From positions 1-64,000 of the forward strand of contig NZ_BAABFN010000002.1 of the NCBI RefSeq assembly GCF_039541075.1: DNA of 64,000 nt. Direction: 5' to 3'. The DNA is from Compostibacter hankyongensis (GTDB lineage Bacteria; Bacteroidota; Bacteroidia; Chitinophagales; Chitinophagaceae). How positions within the stretch are numbered: the first letter of the stretch is position 1; each line of letters begins with the position of its first letter. This document shows, piece by piece, positions 43,242-51,802 of this stretch. The notes beneath the pieces are model-generated. The model was not told the origin of the DNA, did not search any database, and worked only from the letters and a program-made list of their open reading frames with translations. The translations under genes and the position numbers were made by a program.

Positions 43242-45038
43242 TCAATATAGCGGATTCTGGATCAGCTTGGCGTTTTTATTCATTTCATCCAGCTTGATCG
43301 GAAGAAAATAGAAGCTGGGCTTCCAGGCTCTTTCGATCACCGAAGGGATGACCTTGTAGGTAGGCGTGGTGGTGACCTTGTCCGGGTTGAGCTTGTACAG
43401 GATATCGATACCCTGGACATTGGTATAGGCTTTTTCGCCGATCATCCAGCGGCGAACGTCAAAAAACCGGTGTCCTTCATAAGCCAGCTCGATGCGACGC
43501 TCGTGCCGGTAGCGGTCTACCAGCGCCTGTCCGCTTTGCGTTACGCCCGGCAGGCCGGCTCTTTTCCGGATCATGTTGATATAGGTTCTGGCCTCCTCTT
43601 CCTGTCCGAGACCCAGACAGGCCTCGGCATAGTTCAGGAGTATTTCGGTATAGCGGATAAAACGCCAGGGATTCTCCTGCCAGTCGAACTGCCCCTGCAC
43701 AGCGCGGTCCATAAATTTCATCAGGTAATACCCGGTATAAGTTCCGTTCCAGTCTTCAATGGGACTCTGACGGGTGTCCAGGCCGGGGATGATTTCGATT
43801 TTGTTGGTCGTGGAATTCCATTTTTCAAACCTGCCGGTTTGCACCACGCCCAGGGGATCGCTGGCCTGGATGTCCACCGGGCGCGGCCGCAGATAAGCGC
43901 CGTCGTACAGGATGGAAGCATAGAACCGGGGTTCCCGGTTTTCATAAGGATGGGCGGCTTTTTCCGGATCGGACCAGGAAAACTGGCTGCCGTCCTTCAT
44001 CTCATAATCATCCACCAGCTGACCTACGGGAGTATTTCCGCCGTAGCAATGAAAGCCGTTGGGCGCGTCGTAGCGGGCGATGTTGTTTATCCCGTTTTTC
44101 TTAAGAAAGAATTTTACAAAGATATCTTCAGAGGTTTCCTTGAGCAGGAAGATATCGGCATAATTCTGCGGGATGCTGTCGCCCGGCTGGGGCTCGGCTT
44201 TATAAAGGGCGTATATGCCCAAATCCATTACCGCTTTTGCCGCGTCTTTGGCGGCCTGCCAGCGGGCGGAGCGGTTTCCCCCGACATAGCCCACGAGCTC
44301 GGGGTGGGCATAGCCGGGCGCCCAGGAAGCATCGGCGTTATGGAGGTCGCTGGCGGCATACAGCAGCACCCTTGATTTCAGGGCCAGCGCGGCGCCTTTG
44401 GTAGCCCGGCCTTTTTCGGCGGCCACCAGGGGCAGGGCGGCAGCTGCCTCATCGCATTCCCCGGTGATAAATTGAATACATTCGTCGTAGGTGTTGCGGG
44501 CCACCGCGTAGTCCTCGTTGAGCGCGTAGGATTTGGTAATGATGGGCACTCCGCCATACATGGACACCAGCATCTGGTAGAGATAGGCGCGGAGAAAATG
44601 CACCTCGCCTTTCAACAGGTCCTTTTGTTCTGCGCTGACGGATTTGGCATTATCGATGTTGTCAAAAAAGAGATTGCAGGCGCGTATGTTTTTGTACGCA
44701 TTTTCCCACACATAGTCGCCGCAGGAATTGCCGTTGCCGTCAAAGCCATAATAGGCGCTCGGACTGATGAGGCTGAGGTTGACCGAGCTGGTGCTGTAGT
44801 TAAATACCAGCATGGATTCATCCACGAAGCTGGCCAGCATCCGGTCGCCCTTAAAGCCCTCGGGAAGTCCCAGGTAGATGTTGTTTATAAAGGTCTGTAT
44901 GAGAGATGCGTCGCTGCCGTTCCACACCGCATCAAAATCATACTGGTCCAGCGGCTTTAACTCGAGGAAATCCCGTTTGCAGGAGAATGTGCCGGTCAGC
45001 AGGATGACGACCAGGTATATATAACATGACTTTTTCAT
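43242..45038 (-). CDS. SusD/RagB-family glycan-binding lipoprotein
   Basis: A 598-residue surface lipoprotein (lipobox GTFSC, Cys20). EVHFLRAYLYQMLVSMYGGVP (about 146-166) is the SusD helix motif, YAEACLGLGQEEEAR lies near 495, and the C-terminus is LDEMNKNAKLIQNPLY. It is 9 nt from its SusC partner. The 43190 region hairpin separates it from the cytochrome gene. Nothing in it fixes the glycan. Confidence 0.95.
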   Translation of the reverse strand: MKKSCYIYLVVILLTGTFSCKRDFLELKPLDQYDFDAVWNGSDASLIQTFINNIYLGLPEGFKGDRMLASFVDESMLVFNYSTSSVNLSLISPSAYYGFDGNGNSCGDYVWENAYKNIRACNLFFDNIDNAKSVSAEQKDLLKGEVHFLRAYLYQMLVSMYGGVPIITKSYALNEDYAVARNTYDECIQFITGECDEAAAALPLVAAEKGRATKGAALALKSRVLLYAASDLHNADASWAPGYAHPELVGYVGGNRSARWQAAKDAAKAVMDLGIYALYKAEPQPGDSIPQNYADIFLLKETSEDIFVKFFLKKNGINNIARYDAPNGFHCYGGNTPVGQLVDDYEMKDGSQFSWSDPEKAAHPYENREPRFYASILYDGAYLRPRPVDIQASDPLGVVQTGRFEKWNSTTNKIEIIPGLDTRQSPIEDWNGTYTGYYLMKFMDRAVQGQFDWQENPWRFIRYTEILLNYAEACLGLGQEEEARTYINMIRKRAGLPGVTQSGQALVDRYRHERRIELAYEGHRFFDVRRWMIGEKAYTNVQGIDILYKLNPDKVTTTPTYKVIPSVIERAWKPSFYFLPIKLDEMNKNAKLIQNPLY

Positions 45039-45047
45039 AGTACAGGT

Positions 45048-48000
45048 TTATAAGGTAAGGGTTAATCCGAAGGTGACAATTCTCTGGAGCGGATAGTTGA
45101 TGCCTCCCTGGTTGTTGTCTTCCGGGTCAAAGTCCTTAATGCCGGGGCTGTAGGTAAAGAGGTTGTAGCCGCTGGCATAGATGCGGAACTGCTGTATGCC
45201 TATTCTTTTCAGGAAAGCGGGCGGAAGGCTGTAGCCCAGCTCCAGGTTTTTCAGCCGGACGAAGTCGGTGTTGTGCACCAGGTAAGTGCTCCTTTCGGAG
45301 CGGTAATACTGATCGGTGCGGTCAAACATCCTGGGCTTTGTCCCGTCCGGATTATCGGGCGTCCAGCGGTCAGTGAAGTCGGATAAAAGATAGTTCCCGA
45401 AATTGCCTGCGGCCTCAAAGCGGAGATAACGGACGGCGCCCGCCGCTCCCTGGAAGAGTATGGAAAGGTCGAATTGCCGGTACTGCAGCTGTGCATTTAA
45501 CCCGCCGGTGAGGGTAGGTATATCGTTTTTATCGCTTCTGACCCTGTCATTGGCATCGATGACCCCGTCGTCGTTGACATCTTTGAAGATCACATCTCCC
45601 GGACGGGCACCGGGCCAGTGGGGATAATTATCCACGGCATCCTGGTCCCTGAAGATACCTATTGCCTGATAGTACAGATCGTTATTGGGATTGTTCGGAT
45701 CGGTGGGCATGGGATGTCCGGTAGACCGCTGGTATGCCGGGGCGCCGGGAGATTCATCCCAGAAGGTAATCTTGTTTTTGGCATATCCTCCGTTGAGCGC
45801 AACTGTATATTTAAAATCGCCTGCGGCATTGTCATAACCGACATAGAAATCAAATCCCCGGTTCCTGACCTTACCGATATTTTCACGCGGCAGGGTAAGC
45901 CCTGTGCTGGCCGGCACGGAAGCGTTTCTCGCCCACAGGATGTTGGACCGGTGATAATCGAAATAGTCGAACGTCACCGACAGCTTATCCTGCAGGAAGC
46001 TGGCGTCTATGCCGACATCAGCCTGCTTGGCCACCTCCCAGGTCACGTTGGGGTTGGGCAGGCGTGTTTCCATTAATGCTTTGGACTCGTTGGCGATGTC
46101 GAATATGTAGCTGGCGGTGTTAAAGCTATAAGTGGAGAGGTATTGGTAGGGATCGATCCGGTCGTTCCCGGTTTCCCCGTAGGACGCCCGCAGCTTGACG
46201 TTGTCGCTGATGGCAGAAAGATGGTCTTTCCAGAAATTTTCCTCGGAAAGCCGCCAGCCCACCGAGAGACCGGGGAAAAAGCCATACCGGCCGGCCTGCG
46301 GGAAGATGTAGGACCCGTCTACCCGCCATACGAATTCGGCCAGATACTTTTCCTTATAATCGTAATTGACCCTGCCGAAGTAGTTCAAGCGGGCATCATG
46401 ACTGGCCGAGCCGGCATTGTCCAGCGCATTGGAGCCGCCTTCGTCCAGCTGCGGCAGCACGGTGGAAACGAAGTACCGCCGGTAGGCGCTGAAATTGTCC
46501 CCTTTTCCGGCGCGCGCCTCCGCTCCGGCCAGGAAGCCGATATGGTGGTTTGTCGCGATGGTACGGGTATAATTGACAAGACCGTTGAGCAGGTAGTCAT
46601 AGTTGTCCTCCATATATTCGTTCAGGTTAGGATCGTCTATGCCCTTCTTGCCTTTTACCAGCACGGGTATTCCTTTGTCGTCATACGAAAGGCCGTCCCA
46701 GGAGTAGAGGTACCACGGCTGCTGGAAATTTTTATTGAACCGGAAACCCTTGTCCAGCGCTGCGTTGCCGGTTAAGGAAAGCCCTTCCACCCAGGGGATG
46801 TTAATGTTCAGCTTTAAGTTGGAGTTGAAGACATAGTATTTATTATCGGTAAACCCGGTCATGTTGGTAGCGAGCGCTACCGGGTTTTCCCCTCTTTCCA
46901 CATCGGGGCCGGGCAGGCCGTTGGGCCAGTAGGCCGGCATGGTGGGCTTGCCCCTTTGCAGGGCGCCGAAGATATCGGTGCCGGCGCCGGTTCTGCCGGG
47001 GAAGTTGCTGTTCTCCAGGCGTCCGGCCACATCCAGGGCGAGGGTGATGCTTTTGTCCTTGGTGACGTTGATGTCCAGGTTGGTACGGAGGTTATACTGG
47101 TTGTATTTGGTGGCGCTGTGTTTATAAAAGGCGTCCTCGCTTTTTGCGCCGAGCGAAACAAAATACTGCATGAACTCGCTTCCGCCGGATACGGTAACGT
47201 TTCCCTGCAGCTGTGCGGACCAGTTTTTTAGTACGGCATCAAACCAATCTGTATTGGGATGTCCCCAGGGGTCGGATCCGTCCGCAAATTTTTGAATATC
47301 GTCCTCGGTATATCTCGGCGAGATGCCGGCATACTGGTCCAGCTCGTTCAGGGCGGTCGCATATTGTGCGGCATTGGTCATCTTGGGTATACGGGTAGGC
47401 TGGGTAAAGCCCCTGCTTACGTTCACCGATACCTGGGGCTTCCCGATCTTGCCCCGTTTGGTGGTGATCAGGATGACGCCGTTGGCGGCCTGTGATCCGT
47501 AGATGGCGGCGGAGGCGTCTTTCAGCACGGTGATTGATTCGATGCTGTTGGGGTCCACCCGTTCCAGCGAGCGGCCGGGAATACCGTCTATCACCACCAG
47601 CGCATTGTTGTCGCCCAGCGTGTTGGATCCCCGTATCCGTATGGTGGATCCGTCTTTTCCCGGTTCACCGCTGCGGGTGACGGCAGTGACGCCGGGCAGG
47701 CGTCCGCTGATGCTGTTGCTGACGTTGATAACCGGGGCTTTGATGATATCTTCGCCTTTTATCGACGCTACGGAGCCGGTCAGCGTCTTCTTTTTGGTGA
47801 CGCCGTAGCCCAGCACCACCACCTCGTTCAGCCCGGTTTGGGAAGGGACCAGGGCGATGTTGATCAGCTTTCTGCCGCCGACCTTTATCTCCTTCCTGTC
47901 GTATCCGAGGTAGGACACGATCAGTACGGCATCTTCTGGAACGGACAGGCTGAACTTGCCCGACGGGCCGGTGGTGGTGCCCCGCGTGCTGCCCTTTACC

Positions 48001-48479
48001 TGTATGGTCACACCGCTCAGCGGGGTGCCGGTAACGGAGTCCGTTACCGCGCCCTGAACGCTGATGTCCAGGTTCGCGACTGCCGCTGGAGTCGGCTGAG
48101 GGGAAGGGTCGAGGTGGGGGGCTTCCCGGATAAAAATGGTTTTGCCCTGGATGTCGTAGGCCAGCTTCAGGTCTTTCAGGATCTTGGTAAGGGCGGTCCT
48201 GACGCCGACTTCTTTCAGGGATACGGCCGACACCAGCGCTTCGCCGATGTCGTTGTTGTTGTAAAAAAAGGCATAGCCCGTTTGTTGTTCGATGTCCGAG
48301 AAGATCTTTTTGAGCGAGATGTTCTTGCCGGAGAGGATAACTTCCTGGGAGAGACCCCGGGCGCTTGCCCCCAGAAAAACAAACAGGAGAAAGGCAACCG
48401 TCAGTTTCATAGGGAGGAGGAGTTGTCGGAGGGTAAAAGGGAGCAAAAACTTCCTTTTACGGCTGTAAAAAAAATGCAT
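45048..48479 (-). CDS. SusC/RagA-family TonB receptor with STN signalling domain
   Basis: A 1143-residue outer-membrane importer. After the signal peptide an STN domain (about 48-120, ILSGKNISLKKIFSDIEQQTGYAFFY) precedes a carboxypeptidase-D-like domain (about 140-215), LNEVVVLGYGVTKKK, the plug and the barrel. The STN domain is the part that contacts a FecR anti-sigma, and the fecR gene lies immediately upstream, so transport and transcription should be linked. ATG 48479 gives a basic leader (SRKRK) before the hydrophobic core; ATG 48410 (MKLTVAFLL) is an alternative. A 17-nt element shared with the other STN receptor precedes the start. Confidence 0.96.
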   Translation of the reverse strand: MHFFYSRKRKFLLPFTLRQLLLPMKLTVAFLLFVFLGASARGLSQEVILSGKNISLKKIFSDIEQQTGYAFFYNNNDIGEALVSAVSLKEVGVRTALTKILKDLKLAYDIQGKTIFIREAPHLDPSPQPTPAAVANLDISVQGAVTDSVTGTPLSGVTIQVKGSTRGTTTGPSGKFSLSVPEDAVLIVSYLGYDRKEIKVGGRKLINIALVPSQTGLNEVVVLGYGVTKKKTLTGSVASIKGEDIIKAPVINVSNSISGRLPGVTAVTRSGEPGKDGSTIRIRGSNTLGDNNALVVIDGIPGRSLERVDPNSIESITVLKDASAAIYGSQAANGVILITTKRGKIGKPQVSVNVSRGFTQPTRIPKMTNAAQYATALNELDQYAGISPRYTEDDIQKFADGSDPWGHPNTDWFDAVLKNWSAQLQGNVTVSGGSEFMQYFVSLGAKSEDAFYKHSATKYNQYNLRTNLDINVTKDKSITLALDVAGRLENSNFPGRTGAGTDIFGALQRGKPTMPAYWPNGLPGPDVERGENPVALATNMTGFTDNKYYVFNSNLKLNINIPWVEGLSLTGNAALDKGFRFNKNFQQPWYLYSWDGLSYDDKGIPVLVKGKKGIDDPNLNEYMEDNYDYLLNGLVNYTRTIATNHHIGFLAGAEARAGKGDNFSAYRRYFVSTVLPQLDEGGSNALDNAGSASHDARLNYFGRVNYDYKEKYLAEFVWRVDGSYIFPQAGRYGFFPGLSVGWRLSEENFWKDHLSAISDNVKLRASYGETGNDRIDPYQYLSTYSFNTASYIFDIANESKALMETRLPNPNVTWEVAKQADVGIDASFLQDKLSVTFDYFDYHRSNILWARNASVPASTGLTLPRENIGKVRNRGFDFYVGYDNAAGDFKYTVALNGGYAKNKITFWDESPGAPAYQRSTGHPMPTDPNNPNNDLYYQAIGIFRDQDAVDNYPHWPGARPGDVIFKDVNDDGVIDANDRVRSDKNDIPTLTGGLNAQLQYRQFDLSILFQGAAGAVRYLRFEAAGNFGNYLLSDFTDRWTPDNPDGTKPRMFDRTDQYYRSERSTYLVHNTDFVRLKNLELGYSLPPAFLKRIGIQQFRIYASGYNLFTYSPGIKDFDPEDNNQGGINYPLQRIVTFGLTLTL

Positions 48480-48491
48480 ACTTTCGCAAGG

Positions 48492-48508
48492 TTTTGGTTA
48501 AACAATAA
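48492..48508 (-). promoter_or_regulatory. 17-nt element shared by both STN-type SusC genes (copy 1)
   Basis: TTTTGGTTAAACAATAA (plus strand) lies 12 nt before the SusC ATG and is identical to 55079-55095, which lies 9 nt before the other STN receptor. The same place and exact identity suggest a role in translation or leader structure. Confidence 0.6.
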
Positions 48509-48547
48509 TGCCGTTCCGGGCTTTTATTGGATTGACCCAAACACATT

Positions 48548-48579
48548 CCAGGAATGCGCCAACATTCCTGGTTTTTTTT
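48548..48579 (+). terminator. Terminator-like hairpin in plus orientation between fecR and SusC
   Basis: CCAGGAATG (48548-48556) and CATTCCTGG (48563-48571) form a perfect 9-bp stem, followed by eight T (48572-48579) on the plus strand. No plus-strand gene ends here. It would stop antisense transcripts; on the minus strand it is a hairpin preceded by A8, without a T-tract. Confidence 0.6.
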
Positions 48580-48617
48580 GGGATATTCCCTTGAATAAGC
48601 AAAAAGTAAGCGGGTGG

Positions 48618-49811
48618 TCAGGGAAGTATGACCACTTTCCGGTCTGCTTCTATCCTGAAGTGCGCTTTTGTCTGCGCCAATCCGTTTAACACCTGGGTAA
48701 GGGTCAGGCTACGGTCTATCCTCCCTGAAAATTGCTGCTGATTTCCTGCTCCCGGCTGATAAACGATGCTTACATTGTACCACCGCGCAAGTTCCCGCAT
48801 CACAGTTTGAAGATTGTCATTTTGAAAGGCAAAGAAGCCGTTCTTCCAGGCCACAGCATCGTTTACATCCTGGTCTTTCAGGACGGTAATCCGCCCTCCT
48901 TTATCGACGCTGGCCTGTTCTCCCGGCTTTAGAATGGTATTTCCCACCTTTACGGATCCTTCGAGCAGCGTGGTTTTCATAAGCGGCTCTTCCGTATAGG
49001 CATGTACGTTAAAATGCGTACCCAGGTCTTCGATCATCTCCTTGCCGACCTGTATCCTGAAGGGGCGCTCCGTCTTGTGGACGACCTCGAAATAAGCCTC
49101 CCCGGACAGCTCGACCTTTCTTTCCTTTCCGGTGAAGGCGACAGGATACCGGAGGGAGGAAGCGGCGTTCAGCCATACCTTGGTGCCGTCAGGCAGGATC
49201 AGCTGGTATTGTCCGCCCCGGGGAACGGTAAGGGTGTTAAAGGTATTGCCTTCCGGGGCTTGTCGCTCCTTTCCTGTATTATAGGCCAGCTGCCCGCTTT
49301 TCACCTTTACCACCCTGCTGCCGCCCTGCCGGGCCAGCGTGCCGTTGCCTGCGCTGTCCAGCAGGATGGTGGCGCCGTTGGCCAGGGTGAGCACCGCCTT
49401 GTTGCCGCCGGGTAAGATATCTTTTCCGGTGGTGTCCCGGATGGAAGCGACGGGGCCGGCGATGGGGCCGGCTCCCCGAAGATAGATAAAGGCTATGGTA
49501 GCGCCGGCGATCACCACAAGAACGGCTGCTGCCACGCTGGCCCATTTCGCTATCTTCCGGATGAGGGGCTTTTTTACAGGGGAAGCCGCATCCCCGGTGA
49601 TACGGGCCAGCATAGCCTCCCAATCCACTCCGTCGGCATCTTCCTGCGTATGACCCTGGCGGAACAGGGCAATGATCTGTTCCCGGAGCAGATCGTCCTG
49701 CCCCGACTCACGGATATGATCAAACAGCTCCCGGAGCTCTTCCCGGGAGGCTGATCCTTCAATATATTTATGAAACAGATCGGATAGCCGGTTATCGTTA
49801 AGTATGCGCAT
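48618..49811 (-). CDS. FecR-family anti-sigma factor
   Basis: A 397-residue single-pass inner-membrane protein: cytoplasmic N-terminus (1-88), one membrane helix (about 91-111, VAAAVLVVIAGATIAFIYL), and a periplasmic FecR domain (TVPRGGQYQLILPDGTKVWLN, about 195-215) followed by a DUF4974-type C-terminal domain that receives the signal from the STN domain of SusC. It should hold an ECF sigma factor inactive until substrate arrives. Its natural partner, normally encoded directly upstream, is missing there; the only sigma gene is at 55282-55872, beyond a SusC/SusD pair. A 32-nt promoter-like block lies 52 nt before the start. Confidence 0.94.
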   Translation of the reverse strand: MRILNDNRLSDLFHKYIEGSASREELRELFDHIRESGQDDLLREQIIALFRQGHTQEDADGVDWEAMLARITGDAASPVKKPLIRKIAKWASVAAAVLVVIAGATIAFIYLRGAGPIAGPVASIRDTTGKDILPGGNKAVLTLANGATILLDSAGNGTLARQGGSRVVKVKSGQLAYNTGKERQAPEGNTFNTLTVPRGGQYQLILPDGTKVWLNAASSLRYPVAFTGKERKVELSGEAYFEVVHKTERPFRIQVGKEMIEDLGTHFNVHAYTEEPLMKTTLLEGSVKVGNTILKPGEQASVDKGGRITVLKDQDVNDAVAWKNGFFAFQNDNLQTVMRELARWYNVSIVYQPGAGNQQQFSGRIDRSLTLTQVLNGLAQTKAHFRIEADRKVVILP

Positions 49812-49862
49812 CCGTTATTGAGTATGTGTGGTGACCTTTACCCCGCAGACCGCCGTATATAT

Positions 49863-49894
49863 AGACTGAGCAAAAAAAGGCGGGAGGGGAGTAT
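49863..49894 (-). promoter_or_regulatory. Candidate ECF-sigma promoter block before fecR (copy A)
   Basis: On the minus strand this 32-nt block runs from ATACTCCC to GTCT with 20 nt between them. It matches 26 of 32 positions without gaps to the block at 55230-55261, which precedes the other STN SusC. Position and spacing suggest both units answer to one sigma factor. Confidence 0.55.
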
Positions 49895-49955
49895 GCCGTT
49901 CCGAAATTTTTTGAGCAGGAGGGGTGGCAGGGTTGGGGAAAAGCAGGGATGGAGG

Positions 49956-50003
49956 AAAAAAGAAGGCCCGGACAGCTGCCGTGTGGGCAGCTGTCCGGGT
50001 CTT
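49956..50003 (-). terminator. Strong intrinsic terminator after SusD
   Basis: CCCGGACAGCTGCC (49967-49980) pairs perfectly with 49986-49999 around a GTGTG loop, and AAG/CTT plus a G-T pair extend the stem to 18 bp. On the minus strand the T-rich run CTTCTTTTTT follows. It ends the sigma-SusC-SusD transcript before the fecR promoter. Confidence 0.88.
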
Positions 50004-50062
50004 GGAATATGCAGGGCATCGGTATAGCGGCATGGAATGCCGGTATGGAATGCCTGCGCTGT

Positions 50063-51796
50063 TTAGTTGTATCCCGGGTTTTGTTTGAGCTGAGGGTTGA
50101 TGTTCAGGACATCTATGCCGATCGGGAATATCTCGGTATGCTTGTCTGCATCCGGTTTCTTATCCCACCAGGTACCGGTGGTGAATACGCCCCAGCGGAT
50201 CATGTCTATCCTCCTGCGCCCTTCCACCAGGAACTCTCTTCCCCATTCGTCGAGCATCTCCTGGTCGGTAAGCTGGCTGCCGTCTGCCTTGTACAGGCTG
50301 GAAGAGCCCGCGGGGTAGTTCCTTTTCCGCACGGCATTCAGCAATGCGGCGGCGCCGGCTTTATCGCCTGTACGGTATTTGCATTCAGCCAGGGAGTAAT
50401 AGATTTCAGCCAGCCGGATCTCGGCATAGGCGGAGCTGATCTTGTGATCGTCGCCGGAAGGGTAGTAGGGATACTTCACCGGCCATACCCCGGAGTTCTG
50501 ATCGGCATGGTTCATATTGGATTCCTTATCCGAGGGAGCCTTTCCGGGTGGTGTATAGAAAAAGTGACCGACCTGATCGCGACAGAACAGGGTATAGCCC
50601 CGGGTGCTTCTTACCGTGTCCGGCTGTCCGTTCTCATTGGTATAGGTAAGATAGCCATAGAGGAACATGCCTTCCCGGCGGCTGTTGCCCAGGTTCTTGT
50701 ATTTCTTCAGCCGGAGATCATCGGGATACTTCTGGAATTTTATAAAAGGCTTGCCCAGCTGGAAGGGATATTCCACGCTGTCCACATCCCGGCCGGGCTG
50801 CAGGGCATAGCGGGTGTTCATCTGGCCCCAGTCGGTGAAGCCGAAATAATCCGGCGCGTTATAGGGGCCCATCCACCAGTACATTCCGCTGGTATACTGC
50901 CAGTGGGTATAGCCAAAGCTGCTTGGAAATGCGAAGATGTTCTCCGGGGATTCCCCGTTGTCCCAGGCAAAGGGAGCATCCCAGGTATCCTCGAGAGTGT
51001 AGGAGCCGTATTTGCCGTCGATAATATCCTGGCAGAGCTGCGCGCATTCGGAAAACTTATCCTGCCCGATATATACCTCGGCATTCAGGTACAGGCGCAC
51101 CAGCAGGGCGGCAGCGCCTGCCTTGGTCCAGCGCCCCAGCGCATTCTCGCCCAGGTCCTGCCGCGTGGGCAGCTTGGGAATGGCATCCTTCAGCTCTTTT
51201 TCAATGAAGTTGAAGGTCTCCTGCGGGGTGGACTGGGGTTGGCCCTGCGATTCGCCCTGTACCTTGGTGATGATCTCGATGTTCCGGTAATAGTCAAAAA
51301 GCCGCAGGTAAAACCAGGCCCTTAACGTTCTCAGCTCCGCTGCAAAATCTTCTTTTTCGGCCTCGGTCATATCAAACTTTACGGGGTCGATCTTTTCGAT
51401 GTCCTCAAGGGAGTTGGTGGCAAAGTCTACGCCCTGGTAAAGCGCATTCCAGGCAGAGCTGGTAAAACCGTCCTGCGAGGTCCAGGTATGGTAATGCACC
51501 CGCTGGTAAGTGCCCCCGTCAAACCAGTCCCCCTCGCGGCTGGGGGTCATCAGCTCGTCCGAAGCATCCTCGTTCAGGTAGAAGAGCTCCCCGTTGCCCT
51601 GGATGCTCCAGTAGGCGTGCTCAAAGGGACGGAGAAAGTCCCGGACCACATCGTCCTTGGTTTGCAGAAATTCGGAGGCGATCACCTTATCGTAGGGCGT
51701 TTCATCCAGCTTGGTACAGCTGCCCATCAGGAGCGTGGTAAAAAGGGTCAGGGACAGACCGGTAAATATTTTATTCGGTTTCATATCGGTAGTCAT
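50063..51796 (-). CDS. SusD/RagB-family glycan-binding lipoprotein
   Basis: A 577-residue surface lipoprotein (lipobox LLMGSC, Cys about 27). ELRTLRAWFYLRLFDYYRNI (about 155-174) is the SusD helix motif, YYSLAECKYRTGDKAGA lies near 465, and the end has FPIGIDVLNINPQLKQNPGY. ATG 51784 (MKPNKIF) is an alternative start. It is 6 nt after the SusC gene and is followed by the strong terminator at 49956-50003. The pair forms a unit separate from the fecR operon. Confidence 0.95.
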   Translation of the reverse strand: MTTDMKPNKIFTGLSLTLFTTLLMGSCTKLDETPYDKVIASEFLQTKDDVVRDFLRPFEHAYWSIQGNGELFYLNEDASDELMTPSREGDWFDGGTYQRVHYHTWTSQDGFTSSAWNALYQGVDFATNSLEDIEKIDPVKFDMTEAEKEDFAAELRTLRAWFYLRLFDYYRNIEIITKVQGESQGQPQSTPQETFNFIEKELKDAIPKLPTRQDLGENALGRWTKAGAAALLVRLYLNAEVYIGQDKFSECAQLCQDIIDGKYGSYTLEDTWDAPFAWDNGESPENIFAFPSSFGYTHWQYTSGMYWWMGPYNAPDYFGFTDWGQMNTRYALQPGRDVDSVEYPFQLGKPFIKFQKYPDDLRLKKYKNLGNSRREGMFLYGYLTYTNENGQPDTVRSTRGYTLFCRDQVGHFFYTPPGKAPSDKESNMNHADQNSGVWPVKYPYYPSGDDHKISSAYAEIRLAEIYYSLAECKYRTGDKAGAAALLNAVRKRNYPAGSSSLYKADGSQLTDQEMLDEWGREFLVEGRRRIDMIRWGVFTTGTWWDKKPDADKHTEIFPIGIDVLNINPQLKQNPGYN

Positions 51797-51802
51797 TTTG
51801 AA

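Noticed and set aside
49798..50019. Remnant of a sigma gene between the terminator and fecR
   Set aside because: The 73-codon minus-strand frame there encodes no region 2 or region 4 similarity and includes the terminator stem.
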